DNA of 64,000 nucleotides from Mycoplasmopsis alligatoris A21JP2 (GTDB lineage Bacteria > Bacillota_I > Bacilli_A > Mycoplasmatales > Metamycoplasmataceae): the NCBI RefSeq assembly GCF_000178375.1, contig NZ_ADNC01000027.1, positions 62,001 to 126,000 of the forward strand, written 5' to 3'. Shown here piece by piece: positions 23,275 to 34,111 of this stretch (its first letter is position 1; each line of letters starts with the position of its first letter). The notes under the pieces were generated by a model. That model had not been told where the DNA came from. It saw nothing but the letters and a program-made list of their open reading frames with translations, and did not search any database. A program made the translations under genes and the position numbers.

Positions 23275-24215
23275 TGCCAAAAAAAGAACAAGAACAGTTA
23301 AAAGAAATGACACAAATTATTGACCTAAAGTCAACTACAGATACTAAAATTACAAAACACAATGTTTTTGAAGTTTTAGATCAGGACGGTGGAGTTAAAC
23401 AATCAAAAGTTGCAAGAAATTTAACAAGAATATTAAAAAGATCTTCAAATATTAAAAGAAAAAAAGATGAAAATAAAGGACTTGTTAATAGTGAAAACGC
23501 TATTATAGAAGTTAAAAACGTAAGTAAATATTATTTATCAGGAGACGTGGTTACAAGAGTATTAAAAAATATTAATTTAACTATTAACCGTGGTGAAATA
23601 GTAGTTATTGTAGGAACTTCTGGAGGAGGTAAAAGTACATTATTAAATTTAATCAGTGGATTAGATCGACCTAGCAAGGGCGATGTTATAGTTAATAATG
23701 TAAATCTTCCTTATTTAAGTGATTCACAATTAACACACTTTAGAAGAAAAAATGTTTGTTTCATATTTCAAAACTATAACTTATTACAAAACTTATCTGG
23801 CTATGACAATGTAGAAACCGGTTCATATTTACAAAAAGATCCTAATAAAAAATTTAATATCACTGAACTTTTTGAACAGTTTGATTTAGTAGATGTTATG
23901 GATAAATATCCTTCTCAAATGTCAGGGGGACAACAACAAAGAATTTCAGTTTTAAGAGCTTTAGCTAAAAACTCAGATATAGTTTTTGCTGACGAGCCTA
24001 CTGGAGCTTTAGATAACAAAACAACCGAAGTAGTTTTAACCGCTCTTTATGATATGAATAAAAAATATGGTTCAACAATCATTATTGTTACTCACAATCC
24101 TGACATTGAAAAAATAGCTACAACAGTTGTTAGAATAAATAACGGAAGAATTCAATCTTTAAAGAAAAATAAAAAACCTCTTCATCCTTCTAAAATAGAA
24201 ATAAAAGAACAATAA
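23274..24215 (+). CDS. ABC transporter ATP-binding protein (MacB/LolD type)
   Basis: 313-residue ATPase paired with the giant permease; the ATG shares its first base with the permease stop (TAATG). After an unusual charged N-terminal extension of about 75 residues comes a standard nucleotide-binding domain: Walker A VGTSGGGKSTLLN, Q-loop FIFQNYNLL, signature MSGGQQQR, Walker B DIVFADEPTGALD and the switch His in IIIVTHNPD. The FADEPTGALD form and the spacing are typical of the LolD/MacB/FtsE branch that serves FtsX-type permeases. It probably powers a mechanotransmission-type transporter. Confidence 0.93.
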   Translation: MPKKEQEQLKEMTQIIDLKSTTDTKITKHNVFEVLDQDGGVKQSKVARNLTRILKRSSNIKRKKDENKGLVNSENAIIEVKNVSKYYLSGDVVTRVLKNINLTINRGEIVVIVGTSGGGKSTLLNLISGLDRPSKGDVIVNNVNLPYLSDSQLTHFRRKNVCFIFQNYNLLQNLSGYDNVETGSYLQKDPNKKFNITELFEQFDLVDVMDKYPSQMSGGQQQRISVLRALAKNSDIVFADEPTGALDNKTTEVVLTALYDMNKKYGSTIIIVTHNPDIEKIATTVVRINNGRIQSLKKNKKPLHPSKIEIKEQ

Positions 24216-24246
24216 AAAAGTGGCAGGAAATCCTGCTACTTTTTAA
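24215..24246 (+). terminator. terminator after ABC ATPase
   Basis: Stem AAAAAGTGGCAGGA with TCCTGCTACTTTTT, two-base spacer, one G-U pair, ending in a T run. A strong intrinsic terminator for the two-gene exporter operon. Confidence 0.92.
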
Positions 24247-24363
24247 TTCCAATTTTTAACTTTTTTATCAGCAACAATAATTTTAAAAATCAAATAAATT
24301 CCTTTTAATTTTTTATATATATTTTAAAATATTAATTATTAATACTAAAAGTAAGGAATTAAA

Positions 24364-25842
24364 ATGAATAATAACAATAAATACACCGAACAAGAGCAAA
24401 TTAGACGTAATAAAATAAGTTTTTATAACGAAAAAAATGTTCCAGCTTTTAAACTAGTTGATGAACTTGTCACATATGATTACAGCGATGAAATTACTAA
24501 AAAATTTGCTGATAAAACCAAAGACGAATTAGAAGTAGAAAAAAATTCAATTAAAGCTTCCGGAAGAATAGTTTCAATGAGAGGACCTTTTATTTTAATT
24601 AAGGATTACCATGGAAAAATTCAAGTTTACTTTAACAAAAAAGAAAATGAAAACTTAGCAAAAATTGTTGAAACTTTTGACTTAGGAGATATTATTTCTG
24701 TGCAAGGTTTTGCAATGAAAACACACACTAATGAAGTTTCAATAAGATCAGTAAATATTGAACTTTTAACCAAAGCTTTAAAACCATTACCAGATAAATA
24801 TCATGGGTTAAGTGATGTTGAAGAAAGATACAGAAGAAGATATGTTGATTTAATAGTTAATGAAGAAACAAAAAATACTTTTTGAACAAGAACTAAAGTT
24901 ATTAGTGAAATTAGAAGATATTTTGACAGTTTAGAATATATGGAAGTTGAAACACCATTTTTACATGATTATATTTCAGGTGCAGCCGCTAAACCATTTA
25001 AAACACATCATAATGCACTAGACCAAGAATTTGTTTTAAGAATAGCAACAGAAATTCCACTTAAAAAACTTTTAGTAGGTGGAATTGATAGAGTTTATGA
25101 AATTGGTAGAATTTTTAGAAATGAAGGAATTGACACTACACATAATCCTGAATTTACTAGCATTGAATTTTATGAAGCATATTCTAATTTAGAAGGAATG
25201 ATGCAAAGAACAGAAGCGTTGTTTAAACAATTATGTAAAAGATTAAATAAAACTATTTTTCTAAACAACGGAGTAGAAATTGATTTATCAAAACCATTTT
25301 CTCGTTTAAATATGGTTGATGCCGTTAGTGAAGCAACTGGTGTTAATTTTAGAGAAATTAGTTTTGAAAAAGCCTGTGACATAGCCAAAAAACACAAAAT
25401 TAAAATTGAAAAATTTTATAAATTAGGTCATATTGTAAACTGTTTATTTGAGGAATTAATTGAAGAAAAATTAATTCAACCAACTTTTGTAACTGGACAT
25501 CCAATTGAAATTTCACCTTTAACAGCAAAATCTAAGGATCCAAGATTCACTGAAAGAGCTGAATTATTTATTAATAAAAAAGAATATGCAAATATGTATA
25601 CAGAACTTTCAGATCCAATTGATCAGCTTGAAAGATTTGAAGAACAATTAAATGAAAAAAATTCTGGTAATGATGAAGCTAATGATATTGATTACGATTT
25701 TATTGATGCTTTAGAATATGGAATGCCTCCGGCTGGTGGTTGTGGAATTGGAATTGATAGATTAATTATGTTACTTTCAGAAAAAGAATCAATTAGAGAT
25801 GTACTTTTATTCCCTACATTAAGAAGAAAAAAGGTAAATTAA
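24364..25842 (+). CDS. lysS: lysyl-tRNA synthetase, class II
   Basis: 492-residue class II synthetase charging tRNA-Lys. N-terminal OB-fold anticodon-binding domain (about 50-150, with [14 protein letters not shown]), then the catalytic domain with motif 1 around [18 protein letters not shown], motif 2 [17 protein letters not shown] and motif 3 [14 protein letters not shown]. One TGA-coded Trp at 24883-24885. AAGGA precedes the ATG. The stop overlaps the ATG of the HAD gene by one base, so the two are translationally coupled. Confidence 0.98.
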
Positions 25843-26672
25843 TGAAAAAAATATTTGCTTATGATTTGGATGGAACGTTATTAACAAGTGAAAACGACAT
25901 TCATCCTTATACAAAAAAGATAGTAGTAGAAAGTCACAAAAAAGGTAACGTAAATATTGTTGCAACAGGTAGAGGTATTAAAAAAGTAATGCCACTTTAT
26001 GACAAAGATATATTTACAGGGTTTGATTATTTAATTTGTTCAAATGGTGCATATGTTTACGATGTAAATTTAAAGCAAGGTTTAACTTTAGGTAGTGTAC
26101 AAACTAAAGCTTTCGATGTTTTAGAAAAAATAGCAAAAGAAAATCAATTAATTTTAACTCTTGATACTAATGAGTATAATGGTACATGAATTCCTGCGCC
26201 AGAAGGAAAATTATATCCAGATTGAATGAATGAATCATTGATAATGGACATGAATATTCTAAATCGAGCAACTCTAGAAGAACTTAGAGTACAGGCTTAC
26301 AAAAAAAATATAACAATTTTTCAAATTGCTCTAAGAAACCCTATAAATGTAGCAAAAAAAATTACAAAACAAGTAAGCGAAATTTTAGGAAAAACACATG
26401 CAGTTTTTTTAACAAATGGAATTTACACAGATGTTTGTCCTTTTGGAGTTTCTAAATATAAAGCATTAGAAAGCTTAATTAAAAATATGAATTTATCCGA
26501 TGAAAACCTTTATGCTTTTGGAGACAGCGGAAACGACATAGACATGCTAAAAAATGCTAAAATAGGATTTGCAATGTCTAATGCAACACATGATGCTAAA
26601 GAAGCCGCTGATGTTATTATAGGTGACCATAACAGCGGCGCTATAGGGGAAACAGTCGAAAAATTCATGTAA
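25842..26672 (+). CDS. Cof-type HAD-superfamily hydrolase
   Basis: 276-residue phosphatase of the Cof/YidA group of the haloacid dehalogenase superfamily, probably acting on sugar phosphates or similar metabolites. Seen: motif I D-L-D-G-T (residues 8-12, Asp nucleophile and general acid), motif II ATGRG, the type IIB cap region, Lys in GVSKYKALE, and motif IV GDSGNDIDML. The substrate cannot be read from sequence. Overlaps lysS by one base. Two TGA Trp codons lie between the halves. Confidence 0.9.
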
Positions 26673-26682
26673 TGACTTATAT

Positions 26683-26713
26683 AAAAATTACTTCAAAGAG
26701 TAATTTTTTTGAT
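26683..26713 (+). terminator. terminator after HAD hydrolase
   Basis: Stem AAAAATTACT (26683-26692) with AGTAATTTTT (26699-26708), six-base loop, then more T. It separates lysS-HAD from the AAA+/S8 pair. Confidence 0.85.
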
Positions 26714-26771
26714 GTCCCATTTTGTTAATATTTTGTCCCATTAATCGTATTATTAATATATAGAGGTAAAA

Positions 26772-27836
26772 ATGAAGAAAAAAAATATTATAGGACTTAT
26801 TAGATATCATGTAGAAAATAATGATGTTGCTTTTAAAACAGAAGCAGAACAAATAGCAAGATATTTTTATGACACTGGAGATTTGGAGCTTAGTGAATAT
26901 ATATTATCATTAATACACGAACTAAGCTTGTGAACTACAAATGAGTTTAATCATGAATTGCAATTTTTAAAAAAAATAACTGTAAAAAATGATGACATTT
27001 TAAATTTTCCTACTCCTATATTAGATGATTTAAAAGGAATAGTAAACGCTATAAAAAATGACTTAGATATAAATAAATTTTTGTTTGAAGGTAGTCCTGG
27101 AACAGGAAAAACTGAAGCCGCAAAAAGACTTTCAAAGTTGCTTGCGTACGACTTATTTGTTGTTAATTTTGAAAAATTAATTGATAGCAAATTAGGACAA
27201 ACTAGTAAAAATATAGCTGATTTATTTAACGAAATCAAAGTACTCTCAAGTGATAAAAAAATAATAGTTTTGTTTGACGAAATAGACGCTTTAGCTTTAA
27301 ATAAAATTGATTCAAAAGACATAAGAGAAATGGGAAGAGCTACATCAATTTTTTTAAAAGAACTCGACGAATTAGAGGGATACAACAAAAATATAATTAT
27401 TATAGGAACAACCAATTTATTAATGAATTTTGATAAAGCATTAATTAGAAGATTTGATGCGGTTGTAAATTTTGATAGATATGAAAAAGAAGATTTGATT
27501 GAAATATTTGAACTTTACTTACATAAGTTTATTAAAAAAATGAATAACTTACCTAAAGATTCAAGATTATTAAAAAAGATTTTGAATCTATCGATTAAGA
27601 TGCCAAATCCGGGCGATTTAAAAAATATAGTAAAAACTTCAGTAGGTTTTAGTGACCCAAAAATTCAATATAACTACATTCAAAGAATATATACAAATTT
27701 AATTTCGGATATAAAAAATAAAGACATTCAAAGTTTAAAAATTGAAGGATTCACACTAAGAGAAATTGAAAAATTGAAAAATAAATCAAAAAGTTCAGTT
27801 GCTCGTATTTTAGATAGAGAAAATTTATATGAATAA
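26772..27836 (+). CDS. AAA+ ATPase paired with an S8 peptidase
   Basis: 354-residue AAA+ ATPase. An N-terminal helical region (about 1-90) precedes Walker A EGSPGTGKTEA (Gly107 onward), Walker B VLFDEIDAL (Asp169, Glu170), sensor I IIIGTTNLL and an arginine pair in LIRRFDAVV. The C-terminal 30 residues, from GFTLREIEKLKN to SSVARIL, resemble a resolvase-like helix-turn-helix. AGAGG precedes the ATG. Its last 8 bases overlap the start of the subtilisin-like gene, so both are made together. AAA+/subtilase pairs of this kind recur in bacteria and mycoplasmas; the ATPase is presumed to regulate or load the protease. The gene is intact although its partner is not. Confidence 0.85.
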
Positions 27837-30045
27837 AATAATAGAACTAAAAGGGAATCGTTTTTTAAAAGAAAAGTATCCAAAGAAAAATTTTGAACTA
27901 AAATTAAATTCACTATCTTTAATTAATTCTGATTTAGTAGAGAAATTACGTAAAGAGTTGTTAGAAATTGTCCATTTTTGATCAAATGAAAAAAAGTTTT
28001 TAAAGGTGTATTATTATCTGTTGAACATAATAAAATAATTCCCAAGAGTAGTAGAATAAATACTATTTTTTCAGGAAAAAATTCTAATCAAAAAATAGTA
28101 GGTATTAAGTATAATGAGTCAAAAAGCAAACACATAATAACATATTATCTTGACATTAAATATATAATTGAAACCATAAATTCATTAAAAGATGTAAGCA
28201 ATATTTTAAAGAAATTTTTTCCATCAGGTATAAATTCCATTAAATTTAAAGAACTTAAAAGTTTAAACATAATTTTTAGTAAATCACTAAAAAACCTAAG
28301 TAGATTTAAAGGAATATTGGTTGATATTTCGTGCATTGAATCATTTAAAATTATTTTGTATGACAAAAAACCTGATAATAATATTTTAACTTTTTTCAAA
28401 ACGGAAGTAGATTTAAATACTTTATTGAAAGAAATAGGAATAGTTACTTATAATGGCTCAATTTTAGATCAAACGGTTTTTCTAAAACCAAATGAATTAG
28501 AAAAAGTTTTTAAAGAAATTCCTTATTTAGTTTCTATGTCTACAAAAGATACAAATGAATTTTTTTATAATAATACTACTTTAACACTTGCTCCTGTTAT
28601 TAAAATTCCAGATCCAGAAAATGAACCAATTATAGGAGTGATTGATACGTTATTTGACACATCTGTTTATTTTAATAAGTGAGTAGAATATGTAGATTGT
28701 GTTGATTTAAATTTACCAAGAAATCAAAGTGACTATGAACATGGAACTGGTGTTAGTTCGTTAATAGTAGACGGAGAAACACTAAATCCATGATTAGCTG
28801 ACGGGTGTGGTAGGTTTAGAGTTAAACATTTTGGGGTACTTACTGGTTCTAAATTTTCATCTTTTGCGATTGTAAAGAATATTAAGGAAATTGTTGCAAC
28901 TAATAAAGAAATAAAAGTTTGAAATTTATCTTTAGGAAGTAACAATGAAATAAACGATAATTTTATTTCATTTGAAGGTGCCGCATTAGACAAAATACAA
29001 GAAGAATACGATGTAATTTTTATTATTTCAGGAACAAATGCTTATAAAAATAATGATAAGAAAATTAGATCGCCTGCTGACTCTATTAACTCAGTAGTTG
29101 TTAATTCTGTTAATGAAAATAAAGATTCCAGCGACTATAGTAGAAGAGGGATTGTTTTATCTTTTTTTCTAAACCAGATGTTTCATATTATGGAGGATCA
29201 AATAAAAAACCGATTAGCGTTTGTGTTAGAAATGGACAAAAATTAGTAACTTGAATATCGTACGCAGCCCCTTGAATATCGAGAAAAATGTCATTTTTAA
29301 TCAATGTTATAGGTCTTAATAAAGAAGTTGCAAAAGCGTTAATAATAGACTCAGCAAGAGAATGGAACGATAATTATGATCCAATTAAAATTTCTTATCA
29401 AGGTCATGGCATTGTTCCTATTAAAATTTCAGATATATTAAGTTCGAAAAAAAATTAAATAAAGTTTATAGTTTCTGATATTAGTAACGAATGAAAGTCT
29501 TATAATTTTAATTTACCGGTTCCATTAGTTGACAATAAATATCCGTTTTATGCAAAAGCAACAATGTGTTATTTTCCAAAATGTAGCAAAGAGCAAGGAG
29601 TTGATTATACTAATACAGAACTTGATATTATCTTTGGAAGAATAAAAAATAAAAAAATAGTTAAATTAAACACTAAAAAATTAATTTCCTTTAAAAGCAT
29701 AAATTCCTTAAATTATTTGTCTGAATCTCAGGGTAGAAAATTGTTTCGAAAGTGAGATAATGTAAAATCAATAATAGAATATTGTCCAAAAAATTTTCTT
29801 CAAAAAAATCATTTACAAAGAAAGAATGAGGAATTGAAGTTAGAAAAACAAATCGTTTGAGTAGAGAAGATGGTAAAAACATACGTTTTGGAATAGTAAT
29901 TACACTAAAAGAAATCAATGAGAAAAACAGAATAGAAGAATTTAAAAAAATGTGTGTTTATAATGGGTGACTAATAAACGAAATAGACATTAATAATAGA
30001 TTAAATTTAGTGGAAAAATTGGAAGAAGAAATTAAATTAAAATAA
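27829..30045 (+). pseudogene. subtilisin-like (S8) serine peptidase, frame-broken
   Basis: S8 peptidase gene in four pieces. Frame 1 runs from the ATG at 27829 to an A run near 27990, then -1 to the frame open to a T run near 29165, then -1 to a third frame, and -1 near 29790 to the end at 30045. An in-frame TAA lies at 29456-29458. Joined, it gives about 730 residues with the catalytic triad: Asp in GVIDTLFD (28644), His in HGTGVSS (28740), Asn in IISGTN, and Ser in WISYAAPWISR (29258). The usual GTS before the AAP is WIS here. The N-terminal region (NKIIPKSSRI) resembles Y4bN-like subtilases. No signal peptide is seen. Either a decaying gene, homopolymer errors in the sequence, or frameshifted expression; the nonsense codon favours decay. 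Confidence 0.8.
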
Positions 30046-30070
30046 AAAGGCTGGTGAGGCCTTTTTATTT
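30044..30070. terminator. bidirectional terminator between S8 gene and glpK
   Basis: Perfect stem AAAAAGGC (30044-30051) with GCCTTTTT (30059-30066), 7-base loop, T-rich on both exits. Serves the convergent peptidase and glpK genes. Confidence 0.9.
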
Positions 30071-30073
30071 TAA

Positions 30074-31606
<1,533 letters not shown>

Positions 31607-31622
31607 TTTCTCTCCTTATTTT

Positions 31623-32768
31623 TTATGTTAAAACTTCAAAAGTTGGATCTCATTTTTCAGCTTTTTCAAGTTTAAGTCCTAATAGTTGCACTACTTCTTC
31701 TGCAATAATAGGTGCTGATGAAAGCGCTGGTGATTGCATTCCTCCTGCTATCACAAAGTCAGGATCATTTTTACTTTTTCTGATTACGAAATCATTTGTT
31801 TCAATATCAATTGGTCTTGAACCAGCTAGTGTCATCATTGTGTTTTCAATAGCTAAATCAGGAACAAGTTTTTTACCAATTTTTCCAATGTAGTCGTATT
31901 TTTCTCTTGTTACTAATCTTGTATCTTTTTTATCTACTCCATCTTCTGCTGTAGGTCCAATAATGTAACGTCCATCTAAAGTTGGAGCTACAACTACACC
32001 TTTACCATGTATTGTTGGAACCATAAATACAACTGAATTAACTAAATTATCTACATATTTTGTAAGAACTCTGTATTCACCTCTTTTTGTTGTTTGTTTG
32101 AAATCATCAAAACCGTTTTCGTTTGCAATTGTGTCAGCAAAGTGTCCTGCTGCATCAACTACTTTTTTAGCTAAAACAACCTCACCACAAGCTAATGTGA
32201 GTTCGAATAGGTTGTCTTTATTTTTCTTAACTTTAACAACGTTTGCGCTTTTTCTTAAAGTTAAATTATTTTTTAATGATGCTCCTACAAGACATTTTGT
32301 AGCTTCGACTGGGGCAATAGCTCATGATGAAGTACACAATAATCCACCAACTATTTCTTTTGATAAGTTAGGTTCTCTTTTTTGAATTTGTGCAGGACTT
32401 AAAACTTGCATATCTTCTTTTCTAACTTTATTAACTAATCCTCGGTCATATAACATGTGAATGTGTTTCATTTCTTCTTGGCTAAATGCACAAATTAATG
32501 AATCTACTTTAACTCTTGGGAATTGTAAGTGTTTAAATCATTCTTCAACTCATCTTTTTGTACCAGCAACATTCATTCTTGCTTCTATTTTGTGAGGCTC
32601 AGGGTCAAATCCTCCATGCAATAAACCTGTGTTTGCTAATGATGTTTCAGATCCTAATACAGGATTTTTCTCAAACATAATTGTACTTAATTTATATTTG
32701 CTTAATTCGTAGGCAATGCTGGCACCAATGATACCACCACCTATAATAGCAACGTCATATTTTTTCAT
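31623..32768 (-). CDS. glpO: glycerol-3-phosphate oxidase (H2O2-producing), FAD-dependent
   Basis: 381-residue FAD enzyme that oxidises glycerol-3-phosphate to dihydroxyacetone phosphate, with O2 as acceptor and H2O2 as product. Seen: Rossmann FAD motif VAIIGGGIIGASIAYELS at the N terminus, VVVAPTLDGRYIIGPT, and C-terminal FVIAGGMQSPALSSAPII with the FAD-contact region. About 380 residues matches mollicute GlpO rather than the longer GlpD. The start at 32768 is chosen because AAAGGAG lies just upstream; the frame is open further upstream but that stretch lacks homology. In pathogenic mycoplasmas this enzyme is a known source of cytotoxic H2O2. First gene of glpO-glpK. Confidence 0.95.
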
Positions 32769-33141
32769 TAAAAACTCCTTTGAACCAAATGCGTTCCTTT
32801 TCATTATAGAACACAAAAAGGTTTTTATGGAAATTATTCCAATTTTTCCATATTTCAAGAAGATTCCACATTTTTAAAAATTTTTTTATTTTGAAAACAG
32901 CAAAAAAAAGTACCAAAAACTAACTTTTTGGTTATTTTAAATTAAAACACTTAACCAAAAAGTTAGTTTTTTAAAGTTATTTCAAACATATTTTTTTTAT
33001 GAATATATAAAATTTGTGGAAACATATGCATAAAATGCCAAAAATGTGGAAATTATCTAAAAATGGAATTATTTCTATATGATTAGTTAGAAACGTTTTT
33101 CAGTTTCAAATTTAATTTCGAAAATAATATAAGGAGAAATA
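32769..33141. promoter_or_regulatory. divergent glpO/glpF control region
   Basis: 373-bp gap without a gene. It holds a perfect 20-bp inverted repeat at 32915-32971 (listed separately) and a short palindrome TGGAA-ATTA-TTCCA at 32828-32841, about 60 bases upstream of the glpO start. On the glpF side are repeated TGTGGAAA motifs near 33015 and 33045 and an AAGGAG ribosome binding site at 33131. Binding partners are unknown. Confidence 0.6.
32915..32971. repeat. perfect 20-bp inverted repeat in glp intergenic region
   Basis: Arms at 32915-32934 and 32952-32971 are exact reverse complements (AAAAACTAAC... and ...GTTAGTTTTT) around a 17-base A/T loop. Transcripts read either way could form the hairpin, and both exits are T-rich, so it could act as an attenuator in the leader of glpO-glpK or glpF, or as a protein operator. 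It is longer and more perfect than the ordinary terminators in this window. Confidence 0.8.
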
Positions 33142-33879
33142 ATGCATGAACTACTAAAAGTTTTCTTAGGTGAATTCTTTGGTACAGCTATTCTAATTTT
33201 ATTAGGTAATGGTGTATGTACCGCAGTTGGATATAAGAAAATGTTTGCCGCTTCAAAAGGCGGAAATTGAGTTCCTATAGCACTAGGTTGAGGTATGGCT
33301 GTACTTCTAGGTGTACTTGTAGGAAACGCATTTGGATCAGGAGCACACCTTAATCCAGCAGTTACAGTTGCTTTTGCAGTAAAAGGCGCTGTAGTACCAG
33401 AAGCTATTGCAGTATACATAGTTTCACAATTCATAGGAGCAATGTTTGGTCAAGTAATTTTAAACTTAATTACATACAAACATATGCTAGAAACAGATTC
33501 AGCTACAATCAGAAGCTGTCACTCAACAGGGCCAGCTTATCCAGAAGCAATTGCACAAAACATTGGTATGGAATTTGTTGGAACAGTTGTTTTAATTGGA
33601 ACAATTATGGCATTAGGTGCTAAAGGTAATGCAACTTTAGGAGCAGCAGGACCATTAGTTGTTATGATTATTGTTATGTCAATTGGATTCTCATTAGGAT
33701 CAACAACAGGTTATGCTATTAACCCAGCACGTGATGCAGGACCAAGAATTGTTTACACATTAATGCCTATTAAAGGAGAAAAAGTTACAGCTAACTGACA
33801 ATATGGATGAATTCCAGTTGTTGCACCTACTGTAGCAGGAGCTGTATTAGGATTAATCGCAAGATTTGTAGAATTATAA
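33142..33879 (+). CDS. glpF: glycerol uptake facilitator (aquaglyceroporin)
   Basis: 245-residue MIP-family channel for facilitated glycerol diffusion, with six membrane helices and two half-helices. Seen: both Asn-Pro-Ala motifs, HLNPAVTVA in the first half and YAINPARDAGPR in the second; the Asp after the second NPAR is typical of glycerol-conducting members. AAGGAG lies 5 bases before the ATG. TGA Trp codons occur in both halves. It supplies glycerol to GlpK encoded divergently next door. Confidence 0.96.
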
Positions 33880-33884
33880 TTAAT

Positions 33885-33916
33885 AAAAATAAAGGTGGAT
33901 GGTACCTTTATTTTTA
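33885..33916 (+). terminator. terminator after glpF
   Basis: Perfect 12-bp stem AAAAATAAAGGT with ACCTTTATTTTT and a 7-base loop, ending in T run. Confidence 0.9.
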
Positions 33917-34111
33917 TAATATAAAAAAAATTATTGTTGATTTTTATAAAATGATTCTAAAAAGAAGTAAATAATTAATAAATTATGATTTAAGTATACA
34001 TATATTAATTATTAATCAATATGACACTTTTAGTAAAAAGTATATATATTTTTTAATTAACACTTTTTGAAAAAACAAGAGAACAAAAATTCATAAATTT
34101 ATATATTAAAT
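33917..34111. other. AT-rich spacer with no recognisable gene
   Basis: Stops in all frames and almost no G or C. A small hairpin ACTTTT-AGTA-AAAAGT at 34026-34041 is the only structure noticed. Nothing else is supportable here. Confidence 0.5.

Noticed and set aside
23274-24215. Drug-efflux pump call for the ABC pair
   Set aside because: MacB-type architecture is shared by lipoprotein, peptide and signalling systems; nothing in the sequence points to drugs.
32769-32858. Upstream start for glpO giving 30 extra residues
   Set aside because: The extension has no family similarity, while AAAGGAG precedes the ATG at 32768 and the Rossmann motif follows directly.
33917-34111. Possible tRNA or small RNA gene in the AT-rich spacer
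   Set aside because: No cloverleaf, no GC-bearing stems and no promoter-like pair; only a weak hairpin.
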